Below are positions 52,909-61,164 of a stretch of DNA of 64,000 bases, piece by piece. The translations under genes and the position numbers were made by a program. Source of the stretch: Clostridium rhizosphaerae (lineage in GTDB: Bacteria > Bacillota > Clostridia > Clostridiales > Clostridiaceae); contig NZ_JAESWC010000001.1 in NCBI RefSeq assembly GCF_016765585.1, positions 1-64,000 on the forward strand. Reading direction: 5' to 3'. The notes beneath the pieces are model-generated. The model ran no database searches, was not told where the DNA came from, and was given only the letters and a program-made list of their open reading frames with translations. How positions within the stretch are numbered: position 1 is the first letter of the stretch; each line of letters begins with the position of its first letter.

Positions 52909-53913
52909 TTATTTTTTAACTAATTTTTCATGATTTATAGCTTGCGGTGGTTGCTCAATAAGCCTGTTTTCATTCATAATAGTTATACCATCTTTTACAT
53001 ACTTCATAATTTTAGCCATAAATTTAGCATATTTAGCTTCCAAGTCTAATCTCATGCTTTGTGACATTGCCATTCCCTTATAATTTACTCCTACTGTTGA
53101 CATCATCATAATATGGTATAACATTAATTTCTCCGAAAATGGTGGCTCAGTTGAATCAGTTACAAAAGATTCAGAGGTTGCTGGAATCGGAATATTCTGC
53201 TCTATTAAAAGGTCAATTAATTCCTTATTAATTTCCTCAGATAAATGCTTACCTTTAATAAAATACTCTGAGTCCTCTTTGTTTTTGGAGACCTGAGCAA
53301 AGCCTGTACAAACAGCGATTCCCATTGTATTTGTAAAAATAAGCGCAAATATATTAGTTATCTCTCTTGCAAGTAATGTGCGTTTTTCACCGAAAATATC
53401 AAATATAAAACTTTGACTTTCTATAAATTGAACTTGCTTATGTACTTCTATACGTGGAGCTTTTATAAAGATACCTTTAGATAATCTTAACTCAGCAGAT
53501 TTATTATATAAATCTACACATTCAGTTACGCGTTTTGAAAAGTAATCTCGTATATCAGCACGTGCTATTTGGTTTAATATAACAGTATAATTGTGCATTC
53601 CTACTCTTGCCATAAAACTAATATAAGCTGCATAGAAGGTATCAGTGAATAAACGTGGAGCATTCAAATTTACGTCCTCATTAGTAAATCCATAAGGAAT
53701 TGTTAATCCTTCCTGATTAAATATGTCTTTAATTATTGGAATATGTTGAGTTGATAAATCCAAAGTATGCTGCAATAAAACTCGTGTCTCATTATCTTCT
53801 ACAGTTTTAAGAAAATGGCTAAGAACACATATTGCTAAACTATCACTTATATAAGAATCCCAAAGACCTGATATTTCAGAAGAAACTAATTCTATGTTTT
53901 TTATGTCTGCCAT
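52909..53913 (-). CDS. DUF3231-family protein (two ferritin-like repeats)
   Basis: The 334-aa protein has two helical domains (about 8-170 and 185-330), each starting with helices like ISGLWDSYISDSLAICVLSHFLKTVED and containing a VGMHNYTVILNQIARADIRDYF-type pair. This matches DUF3231, found in endospore formers and related to CotF/coat-type four-helix proteins. It is usually in spores; the function is unknown. AGGAGGTTAT precedes the ATG. A hairpin with AAATACCGTA and TACGGTATTT (about 52815-52879) lies between it and the IS. Confidence 0.85.
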   Translation of the reverse strand: MADIKNIELVSSEISGLWDSYISDSLAICVLSHFLKTVEDNETRVLLQHTLDLSTQHIPIIKDIFNQEGLTIPYGFTNEDVNLNAPRLFTDTFYAAYISFMARVGMHNYTVILNQIARADIRDYFSKRVTECVDLYNKSAELRLSKGIFIKAPRIEVHKQVQFIESQSFIFDIFGEKRTLLAREITNIFALIFTNTMGIAVCTGFAQVSKNKEDSEYFIKGKHLSEEINKELIDLLIEQNIPIPATSESFVTDSTEPPFSEKLMLYHIMMMSTVGVNYKGMAMSQSMRLDLEAKYAKFMAKIMKYVKDGITIMNENRLIEQPPQAINHEKLVKK

Positions 53914-54195
53914 AAGAATAACCTCCTAAGATATTATGTATAAATTAGATTATCCTAAAAATTATTTTTTTATGTAAGATGTAGATTATAAGCATTTTAT
54001 TAAATACCATACTATTCAATTTTCAACATTATAATTAAGTTTATCCTCAATATTTAGTTTGCAATAGTTCATATGTTGCACCAATTTATAAAGCGCGATT
54101 ACTGAATCCTATAATAATATTGCTCCATAACTTAACTGCACATTCTCTTACTTTGATGGATATTCATAAATATTATAAGCTTTCTGTAGTGTTAA

Positions 54196-54210
54196 TGAGA
54201 ATAACTATCA
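54196..54210 (+). promoter_or_regulatory. Fur box upstream of the iron permease
   Basis: TGAGAATAACTATCA matches the 7-1-7 Fur consensus TGATAATNATTATCA at 13 of 15 positions (counting the free centre base). It lies about 90 nt before the FTR1 ATG and suggests iron-repressed expression. The rest of 53914-54298 is A+T-rich and holds no gene that I can see. Confidence 0.65.
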
Positions 54211-54298
54211 CCTAATATAAAAGCTGTCATAGTATATAGCACAAATATATATCTAGTAATAAACTCAGTTTATAAACAATTTTCGTGAGGTGATAGTT

Positions 54299-54997
54299 AT
54301 GTTTGCACCATTATTAATCTGCTTGAGGGAAGGTATAGAAATATTCCTTGTTATTATTCCACTAGTTGTTTATTTCAATAAAAACAAAATGTACAATATG
54401 ACTAAGAGCGTCATGCTGGGCGGCAGTTTAGGTGCATTACTCGCAACTGTAATAGCATCTGTAATATTCTCCCAGACCAGCCTTTTGAATGGCCCTGCCA
54501 GTGAACTATTTGACGGTTTGCTTGGTATTATACTAGCCGGTTTGGTACTTTACAGTGTGGTACTGCTCAGAAAAAGCAAAACCTTCAGCATTAATCCTGA
54601 TGAAAACTTTGTTTCTTTAAGCCGCAGAGGAGTATCTGTAATAGCAGGCGTAACGTTTTTCAGGGAACTCTTGGAAGCAACATTGTTTATTCTAACAAGC
54701 TCAGGCACTTCGCCTCTAATAGTGACAGGCATGTCAATACTGGGCTTGGCAGGTGCCGCACTGGTTGTATTCCTTGTGACTAAGGGAATAAGCAACCTTA
54801 ATATAAGCCTGGTATTCTATATACTCAATCTGTTTTTAATTGCACTAGGCGCTTATTATCTAGGTGATGGTCTTGAAGTATTGTTTGGAAGCTATATTCC
54901 TCAAATCTTTAAAATTGGCATGCTCGTATATGCTATTCCCAGCTATGCCATCATAATAAAGAAGGACTTAAAAATACTTTTAAGTAAGATAAAGTAG
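54299..54997 (+). CDS. FTR1-family iron permease
   Basis: The ATG at 54299 follows GTGAGG; an upstream GTG in frame overlaps that site. The 232-aa protein has seven hydrophobic segments and the paired REGIE (about 8-12) and RELLEATLF motifs of FTR1 permeases, which carry iron in EfeU/Ftr1. It lacks an adjacent efeO/efeB, so the electron or heme partner is unknown. A Fur box precedes it. Confidence 0.9.
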   Translation: MFAPLLICLREGIEIFLVIIPLVVYFNKNKMYNMTKSVMLGGSLGALLATVIASVIFSQTSLLNGPASELFDGLLGIILAGLVLYSVVLLRKSKTFSINPDENFVSLSRRGVSVIAGVTFFRELLEATLFILTSSGTSPLIVTGMSILGLAGAALVVFLVTKGISNLNISLVFYILNLFLIALGAYYLGDGLEVLFGSYIPQIFKIGMLVYAIPSYAIIIKKDLKILLSKIK

Positions 54998-55024
54998 GAG
55001 AATTCGACTATGCTGAAAAATTTA

Positions 55025-55070
55025 AATCCCATATATCAGGCTTAATGCTTAATATATGGGATTAGTTTTT
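55025..55070. terminator. Terminator between FTR1 and argS
   Basis: AATCCCATATAT pairs with ATATATGGGATT around a 15-nt loop, followed by AGTTTTTATT. The genes converge. Confidence 0.85.
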
Positions 55071-55089
55071 ATTAGTAGTTATTTCCCTT

Positions 55090-56853
55090 TTACATTTTAT
55101 CAGGAGCTTCTAATCCAAGCAGCTGAAGTCCCATTTCCAGGGTATCTTTTGTAATAGTAATAAGTTTAAGCCAGGACAGCTGCTTTTCTAAATCTTCCTC
55201 TTTTGCGATTATATTATCCTGATAGAATTTATTAAACGTATTAGCCAAATCGTAAATATATTCGCATATTCTATTAGGTGCTGTATCTTGAAAAGCTCCT
55301 TCTACTGTTTCATTGAAAGCAGTCAGCGTCAGCATTAAGTTTCTTTCTATAACACTGCATGGCTTAGCAAGTCTTAATTCATATTTATTAATTTGCTCTT
55401 TACACTTAACTAAAATTGATTTAATCCTCACAACGGTATAAAGTATATAAGGTCCAGTTTTTCCTTCAAAAGATGAAAACCTATCTATATCAAATACATA
55501 ATCCTTTGTGATCTGGTTTGAAAGGTCTCCATATTTTAGAGCAGCTAACCCAACCTTCCTCGAAATTTCTTCTGCCTCAGACTCACTCAAGGATTTATTA
55601 TCCTTTAATTTGGTCCTAACATTATCCTTAATCATTTTTATTAAATCCTGAAGCCTCATAACTCCGCCCTCTCTTGTCTTAAAGGGTTTGCCATCCTTGC
55701 CATTCATAGTTCCGAAGCCTATAAAATTTAATTTTAATTTTTCACTAGCAATATTTGTTTTTACCGCGCATCTAAATACCTGCTCAAAGTGAATTTCCTG
55801 TCTCTTATCAACTACATATATAATTTGATCAGGGTCATACTTCTTAATCCTCTCCCAAATAGTTGCTAAGTCTGTTGTGCTATAGAGTGTGGCACCATCA
55901 GATTTAAATAGTATAAAGGGCGGAACGGTATAATTATCTCCTTCTTTGGAAACATCGATAACTGTTGCGCCTTCGCTTTCATAAGTAAAGTTGTTGTCTT
56001 TAAGATAGTTAACCATTTCATCGATATATTTTTGACTGTCACTTTCACCCTTCCATAGGTCAAATTCCACATTTAATTCACTGTAATTTCTTTTAAGATC
56101 TTTAATTGAAACTGCAAGTATATGTTTCCAAAGAGCTATATAGCCTTTTCTGCCGTTTTGCAGTTCAAAAGTTGCTTTTCTAGCTTCTTCCATGGCCTCC
56201 TCATTGCTTTTGGCAAGCCTGCTTGCAGCAGGATATATTTCCTCAAGTTCATCTATTGTAAATGGAGCCTTCTCTGGGTATTCTCCATAATAGTTTTCAT
56301 CAAAATAAGGCAGATCACCTTTACGTCTTCCAAGCTCACTAATTACCATACCAATCTGAAGTCCCCAGTCGCCTAAATGAACGTCGCCTATTACTTTATG
56401 ACCTAAAAATCCTGAAATTCTCTTTATACTCTCACCTATTATTGCGGCACGAAGATGCCCCACATGCAGTGGTTTTGCCACATTAGCTCCACCATAATCT
56501 ACAATAATAGTTAAAGGATTAGAAGCCTCAGTACATCCAAGCCTTTCGTCATTTCCCATTTTGCTTACATAATCAACAATAAAGCCGTCTTTCAATATAA
56601 AATTTATGAAACCAGGTTTAACTATATGAACAACTTCAAATATATCAATATTTTTCAGCTCTTCCACTACTGAATTTGCTATTTGCATAGGTGCTTTTCT
56701 ATATTTTTTAGCCGCAGACAAAGCTCCGTTGCATTGAAACTGACAAATATCAGGCCTGTCAGATTCTGTGACTCTTCCATACTCTCTATCGTATCCCATT
56801 AGTTCAAACTTATCTTGAACAATTTCAGTTAAGATATCAATCATTTTTTTCAT
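55090..56853 (-). CDS. argS: Arginine-tRNA ligase
   Basis: The 587-aa protein is a class I synthetase with the arginine-type N-terminal domain, HVGH (HIGH motif in GANVAKPLHVGHLRAA), a Rossmann core, KDGKPFKTREGG near 400 as KMSKS-like, and a C-terminal DALR anticodon domain (about 460-587). It charges tRNA-Arg in the cytoplasm. A T-box leader and a strong promoter precede it, so it responds to uncharged tRNA. It may be a second copy or the only ArgS. Confidence 0.95.
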   Translation of the reverse strand: MKKMIDILTEIVQDKFELMGYDREYGRVTESDRPDICQFQCNGALSAAKKYRKAPMQIANSVVEELKNIDIFEVVHIVKPGFINFILKDGFIVDYVSKMGNDERLGCTEASNPLTIIVDYGGANVAKPLHVGHLRAAIIGESIKRISGFLGHKVIGDVHLGDWGLQIGMVISELGRRKGDLPYFDENYYGEYPEKAPFTIDELEEIYPAASRLAKSNEEAMEEARKATFELQNGRKGYIALWKHILAVSIKDLKRNYSELNVEFDLWKGESDSQKYIDEMVNYLKDNNFTYESEGATVIDVSKEGDNYTVPPFILFKSDGATLYSTTDLATIWERIKKYDPDQIIYVVDKRQEIHFEQVFRCAVKTNIASEKLKLNFIGFGTMNGKDGKPFKTREGGVMRLQDLIKMIKDNVRTKLKDNKSLSESEAEEISRKVGLAALKYGDLSNQITKDYVFDIDRFSSFEGKTGPYILYTVVRIKSILVKCKEQINKYELRLAKPCSVIERNLMLTLTAFNETVEGAFQDTAPNRICEYIYDLANTFNKFYQDNIIAKEEDLEKQLSWLKLITITKDTLEMGLQLLGLEAPDKM

Positions 56854-56892
56854 ACTCTAACCCCCCAAATTTAATCTTGTTTGTCATATAAA

Positions 56893-57139
56893 TAAAAAAA
56901 CACCTGTCTCCTTTATAAAGAGACGGGTGTATATCCGCGGTACCACTCAAATTAACTAAACTTAGTCCACTCAAAACTTTAACGCAGTCAACGGCTTTTC
57001 CTCGCAATTGCTCAGAAAGCTTCTCAAAGGCCCGTTTCACCATTTTTTTCTTGCAGGACTTCCACTCTGTTCCTGCTCGCTGGCAGAAAAATTAATAGTT
57101 ACTTTTTCCTTATCCTTGAATATTTGGCTAATTTATTTA
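56893..57139 (-). promoter_or_regulatory. T-box leader of argS
   Basis: On the minus strand GAGTGGTACCGCGG (56935-56948) matches the T-box core AGGGTGGTACCGCGG, whose TGGT pairs with the tRNA acceptor end. A terminator (ACACCCGTCTC / GAGACAGGTGT, then seven T) follows at 56893-56930. Upstream, GGAACAGAGTGGAAGTCC and CCTTTGAG resemble Stem I elements. I cannot assign the specifier codon with certainty. Confidence 0.85.
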
Positions 57140-57145
57140 AACTCT

Positions 57146-57174
57146 ATTATATAGAACATTGTATTATGTGTCAA
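57146..57174 (-). promoter_or_regulatory. Sigma-A promoter of argS
   Basis: Perfect TTGACA, 17-bp spacer and TATAAT on the minus strand, just before the T-box leader. Confidence 0.88.
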
Positions 57175-57180
57175 CAATAC

Positions 57181-57294
57181 AATCTAATAGATATTAGTTA
57201 TTCCTTTTTAATCTTCGAAGTTATCTTAATTATACTATGTGCTTTACATCTTAAAAGTAATTCCAGAAGTATTGAACAAAACTTTCATTTGTAG
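57181..57294 (+). pseudogene. 3' scrap of an MFS gene (copy of the 49106 gene end)
   Basis: The 37 codons plus TAG encode YSFLIFEVILIILCALHLKS and SIEQNFHL, matching YSFLAFSVILIILCALQLRS and SVEQNLHF of the pump at 49106. Homology continues downstream (GTTTCTAATTAG, about 57352) past a hairpin. Everything upstream of the last 37 codons is absent. Confidence 0.85.
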
Positions 57295-57305
57295 TTTTAA
57301 AAAAC

Positions 57306-57336
57306 GGCATGCCAACCTGACGTAGGTTAGCATACC
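57306..57336. terminator. Hairpin after the MFS scrap
   Basis: GGCATGCCAACCT pairs with AGGTTAGCATACC (two mismatches); T-rich sequence CTTTTAAT follows. Confidence 0.65.
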
Positions 57337-57424
57337 ATTACTTTTAATATAAGGCACTGTTTCTAATTAGATTAATTGTTATATCGTATAAGAAGATTGA
57401 GTATAAATTTTACGTTGATTACTA

Positions 57425-57682
57425 TTATCTCCAACGCTTAAGAGTTGGTAATAAAGCAGTCATTTCGTTTCTTGCTTCTTCTTCGCCTATTGCTTTTCCC
57501 AAAACAGGTACAATTATCTCAATCATTTCTTTCATAGATATATTTGGGTCAATAAACTTTCCGTCTTTATAGCAATTTGTGCAGTAAATACTTTTACTTC
57601 CATCTCGCTCTGTTGCTATAAAATGTGCGTGTTCTTCGTTAAATGGTAAACCACAACTTTGACACATTGTTACTTCTTTCAT
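57425..57682 (-). CDS. Small zinc-ribbon protein
   Basis: The ATG at 57682 is used; the first ATG in frame overlaps GGAATG. The 85-aa protein has CQSCGLPF and CTNCYKDG, a four-cysteine zinc ribbon, and a C-terminal helix (MKEMIEIIVPVLGKAIGEEEARNEMTALLPTLKRW). This matches Bacillota 'putative zinc ribbon domain' proteins. Function is unknown. Confidence 0.85.
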   Translation of the reverse strand: MKEVTMCQSCGLPFNEEHAHFIATERDGSKSIYCTNCYKDGKFIDPNISMKEMIEIIVPVLGKAIGEEEARNEMTALLPTLKRWR

Positions 57683-57702
57683 TTTTATCATTCCTTTCGT
57701 AT

Positions 57703-57716
57703 AGTATTTAAATACT
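57703..57716. promoter_or_regulatory. Palindromic operator candidate of the zinc-ribbon gene
   Basis: The perfect palindrome AGTATTTAAATACT lies just upstream of the ribosome site of the zinc-ribbon gene. Factor unknown. The rest of 57717-58071 is very A+T-rich (multiple ATATTTATA-type motifs) and no gene is evident. Confidence 0.35.
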
Positions 57717-58071
57717 CAATCAACAGTTCTCCTTAGTTTACAATTGAAACGTATAATATAAAAATTCATTATATATTAATTATAATGATAGAACTAATAT
57801 TTTCAAGTTCATATTACTTAGTTCCCATTGCATATAATAATTTCTATATTTATTCTTACATAAATTTTGCGTCATTTGCAATAGCTTATAACTCAAATTA
57901 TTTTCTCAAATTCACTGTAAATATATAAATATTTAAATAAATATTTATATTAATATATGAAGAAATATTTATATATTTAAAAGAATATGCTGATTTTATG
58001 CGGCTTTGGCCGCAAACACCATTTACTTTTGCATATTTATTGCTAAAAGAGTAAATGCAGGTGTATTAAAT

Positions 58072-58326
58072 ATGGGTAGAAAAAAAGCAGCACCTGAGAC
58101 TGCTGATGAAATATTATGTTTTGATGAGGATTACTGTGAGGAGAATGGATTTATTCAAAATATGGAGGTTACTTACAATGTAGTCACCTGTTTCAATTTT
58201 ATAGATACAGCTGACTCCTCCATCGAAGAAACAGAAATTTCTATTCCTCTCATTGATAACAGAAAACTTCAAAAACAACCTTACGGTAAAACTCCCAGCG
58301 TCGATGGAGAGCAGTATTCTGGATAA
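58072..58326 (+). CDS. Small hypothetical protein, possibly frameshifted
   Basis: The ATG at 58072 follows GCAGGTG; the long frame upstream has no support. The 84-aa product begins MGRKKAAPETADEILCFDED and has a beta-rich middle (NMEVTYNVVTCFNFID). After about 58250 the +1 frame is more protein-like, encoding NFKNNLTVKLPASMESSILD then KAIRYYFEAVLGK, and stops at 58366. A single base skip would give a product of about 97 aa. Either it is frameshifted or the +1 frame is coincidental. The family is not recognised. Confidence 0.5.
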   Translation: MGRKKAAPETADEILCFDEDYCEENGFIQNMEVTYNVVTCFNFIDTADSSIEETEISIPLIDNRKLQKQPYGKTPSVDGEQYSG

Positions 58327-58387
58327 GGCTATTAGATATTACTTTGAAGCTGTTTTGGGAAAGTAGATAAGAAATATATTGAGGACT

Positions 58388-58409
58388 GAAGGAACCATAT
58401 GGTTCCTTC
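58388..58409. terminator. Bidirectional terminator
   Basis: The perfect palindrome GAAGGAACCAT / ATGGTTCCTTC lies between the convergent hypothetical and MFS genes. Confidence 0.75.
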
Positions 58410-58413
58410 TTGT

Positions 58414-59703
58414 TTATGGCTTTTCACTACTTAAATCAAAATTCCTGTTTTTTACTGATGTTATATTAATGACTAACAGCATCATACCTCCAGTAATAGG
58501 CATGATATACGTAGGTATAAGCTTCAGCAGTATTCCCGAAAGCAGCAGTGCAGCTGGGAGCAAAGTCTTTACAATGCTTATTCCTATACTCATAACCCTT
58601 CCCCTAAAATTCTCAGGTATGGTTATCTGCATCAAGTATGAAATAGGAATATCGATTAATGCAATAGCAAATCCAAACACAACCATCACCATGCAGTAAT
58701 AAACCATATAAACGCTGCTTAAAAACTGAAGATTACTAAAAAGTATGGGCAATCCTATTAAAAGCATGGACAGTGATAAAATAACGCTTAACTTTTTTAG
58801 AAGCCTGGTATATGAGGTTTTTTCACTTATTTTTTTAACACATAATGCACCAATAATCATACCTACCGGAAATGCACCTTGTATAATTCCAAAGGATCTT
58901 GAATTTAATTTAAGAACGCTGTTAATGATGTATGGCAAAGGCACCGTGACTGAAAAGCCCAAGAAAAAGTTCAAGGAAATTAACATAATAAATAAGCTTT
59001 TGATATTTTCATTTGAACATATATAATTAAAGCCTTCCTTAATATCTCCTAACAAATTAACTCTTCCCGGTTGCTTATCATGATCATAAGACCTGCCGTT
59101 AAACCTAAAATCCATAAAGAACTCGCAGGCTGCAGAAAAAATAAAAGATATGCTGTTTACAATAATAAAGGTTCTTATATCAAATATAGCAAAAACCAAG
59201 CCGCCAATTACTGGTCCAAGAATTGAAGAAATTGAATTTATTAGCTTGCTTACGCTGTTAATATTGAGCAGCATTTTTTCTGATACAATATTAGGCTTAG
59301 CTGTTTCCATGGTTACGCTGAAGATAGTTGTAAATATAGTAAGCAGCAGAATAGATATATAAATCATTGCAAGTCTCAATCCATTTACAATACTTAATAG
59401 ATAGACTATTATAAGAACAGCCCCGTTCAATAAATCCATTAAAATTACAAGCTTCTTTTTATCGAATTTATCTGCAATTACTCCTGCCAATGGGTTTACT
59501 ATTATCATAGGTACAGTGCCTAAAATTAGAGATATTGCAAAGCTTAAGGATGAACCTGTAATTTTCAGTACATATAAATCCAGAGCGAAAGAAAAGATAC
59601 AAGTTCCAAACACCGAAATAATATTTCCTATAGAATACAGCAGCAGGTTATTAAATTCCTTGTAGTCCTTTTTATTCTCTAACATCAATGCTATTGATCT
59701 CAT
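58414..59703 (-). CDS. MFS transporter
   Basis: The ATG at 59703 follows GGAGG. The 429-aa protein has about 12 hydrophobic segments, GVIADKFDKKKLVI after helix 2 and a second half with GIIQGAFPVGMIIGALCVKK, as in MFS_3 efflux pumps. It is expected to export drugs or metabolites. A MerR-type promoter lies directly upstream, and the MerR-methyltransferase gene precedes it on the same strand, so it is probably induced by that regulator. Confidence 0.92.
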   Translation of the reverse strand: MRSIALMLENKKDYKEFNNLLLYSIGNIISVFGTCIFSFALDLYVLKITGSSLSFAISLILGTVPMIIVNPLAGVIADKFDKKKLVILMDLLNGAVLIIVYLLSIVNGLRLAMIYISILLLTIFTTIFSVTMETAKPNIVSEKMLLNINSVSKLINSISSILGPVIGGLVFAIFDIRTFIIVNSISFIFSAACEFFMDFRFNGRSYDHDKQPGRVNLLGDIKEGFNYICSNENIKSLFIMLISLNFFLGFSVTVPLPYIINSVLKLNSRSFGIIQGAFPVGMIIGALCVKKISEKTSYTRLLKKLSVILSLSMLLIGLPILFSNLQFLSSVYMVYYCMVMVVFGFAIALIDIPISYLMQITIPENFRGRVMSIGISIVKTLLPAALLLSGILLKLIPTYIMPITGGMMLLVINITSVKNRNFDLSSEKP

Positions 59704-59736
59704 ATTAAAACCTCCATCAAATTCTTCTTTAATTTG

Positions 59737-59767
59737 ATTATAAACTGTGGTCTTAACCCTCCATCAA
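59737..59767 (-). promoter_or_regulatory. MerR-type promoter of the MFS gene
   Basis: On the minus strand: -35 TTGATG, 19-bp spacer with GGTTAAGACC in the centre, -10 TATAAT. It lies between the MerR-methyltransferase gene and the pump, with a terminator between that gene and the promoter. Confidence 0.72.
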
Positions 59768-59803
59768 TAGGGCAAATTAAAAATTTTTAGAGCAAAAAAC
59801 ACT

Positions 59804-59830
59804 AAAAGGCAGGGTTAACCCTACCTTTTT
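59804..59830 (-). terminator. Terminator overlapping the MerR-methyltransferase stop
   Basis: AAGGTAGGGTT pairs with AACCCTGCCTT on the minus strand (one mismatch), followed by TTAGTGTTTTTT. It overlaps the last codons of the gene. Confidence 0.7.
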
Positions 59831-61038
59831 CCAAGGAAAGAATAGCTGCATACCCTTTCCCCTTCCACAAAAAAGCTTTCATACCTGCCGCCTTTATCCG
59901 CGGTGTCTGAAGTTCTTTCTTCCATAAGCTTGTATTTTATACTTTCAATTTCCTGTTTTATATTTTTTATTAGGAAATTCTTCCGATACTTTCTTTCAAT
60001 TAAACTGTTGCTGGTAAAATTCTTAAATGCAATAAAAGATCCAAGTAAATAAGCATCCTCTTTTACATAAGAATCCACGGATTTTAAAAGAAACTCCTCA
60101 TGTTCAAAGCCGTAATTGCTGCTACCTGATATATCAAGAACAAAATCTACGGACCTTTCTTTTATCGGAATCTCAAGAAAATCAGAACATATAAAAATTA
60201 TATTCTTAGGATTAGGAGCTCTTTCAATGAGCTTTTTTAAAAACTTATGCCTCTCCAAATTATGATCCACCGCAATATAAACACAATCCTCAGGCAATTG
60301 ATTATAAATATTTCTAAGAAAGAATCCCGTACCTGTGCCCAGCTCAAGGAGTATTTTCTCATTGAGCTTCAAATTTTCTATTTTTCTGGAGGACCATTCC
60401 AATCCTTTATGCAGATTATCAAGATAGGATGTATTAGTTAAACTTATATAATCAGAAATATAATTGTCATTAAAACTAACAGCCGCTGTTTCAACAGGAT
60501 TACCTGCCTTTAATATGCCTGATTCTATAATATATTCTTCTCCACAGCTGCATTTAAGAGTGCCGTTTATTATCTGATTATTGCTTATGCTGCCGTCCTT
60601 CAGCACAAGACTTCCATCGCATTTTGAGCATTTAAAAAGTTCCAGATTCTTAAGATTTATTCCCATTTCAAAAGCTGGCTCAGATGGTTTTTTAGACATA
60701 GCCACAATTTCAGTATTAAGTTTATCTTTTATTTGCAGGAGCTGTTCAATTTCCTCTGAGACTTTCCTATGCTTATTAATAAATAGTTCTCTATAGTAAA
60801 TATACCCCTCATAGTCCGTAAGCCTTCCGAAGCTTTCATAAAAGAATATTATTTTAATTTCATTAAGATTAAAGCCTAAACCTTTTAAGTTTAGTATTTG
60901 TTCTAAAGCTTTTTGACACCTTGAATCGAAGTAATACTGACCGCCCTGCTTTTCAGGCAGTATAAGTCCCAAATCCATATAATGCCTTATTGTATCAATG
61001 CTTAGATTATTAGCCTGTGCAAATTTGCCTATTTTCAT
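59821..61038 (-). CDS. MerR regulator fused to zinc ribbon and SAM methyltransferase
   Basis: The ATG at 61038 follows AGGTGATA. The 405-aa protein has a MerR DNA-binding head (IGKFAQANNLSIDTIRHYMDLG), a coiled coil (about 75-110), a Cys cluster (FKCSKCDG, LKCSCGEEY, about 134-168) like a Trm112/zinc-ribbon head, and a methyltransferase domain (ILLELGTGTGFFLRNIY, DFVLDISGSS, about 220-405). RlmA-type rRNA methyltransferases have a similar zinc head. It may sense or modify a drug or SAM-dependent substrate and control the MFS pump next to it; the coupling is inference. Confidence 0.85.
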   Translation of the reverse strand: MKIGKFAQANNLSIDTIRHYMDLGLILPEKQGGQYYFDSRCQKALEQILNLKGLGFNLNEIKIIFFYESFGRLTDYEGYIYYRELFINKHRKVSEEIEQLLQIKDKLNTEIVAMSKKPSEPAFEMGINLKNLELFKCSKCDGSLVLKDGSISNNQIINGTLKCSCGEEYIIESGILKAGNPVETAAVSFNDNYISDYISLTNTSYLDNLHKGLEWSSRKIENLKLNEKILLELGTGTGFFLRNIYNQLPEDCVYIAVDHNLERHKFLKKLIERAPNPKNIIFICSDFLEIPIKERSVDFVLDISGSSNYGFEHEEFLLKSVDSYVKEDAYLLGSFIAFKNFTSNSLIERKYRKNFLIKNIKQEIESIKYKLMEERTSDTADKGGRYESFFVEGERVCSYSFLGKR

Positions 61039-61164
61039 ATTATCACCTATCATAATGATAAACTATTTTTTCGGTTTACAATATATCTTAGTGAAATTTA
61101 TTATAAGAACCACCTTAGCTAATGAGAATAATATTTCTGCAATAAAATATGCTTTGCCTTATTT

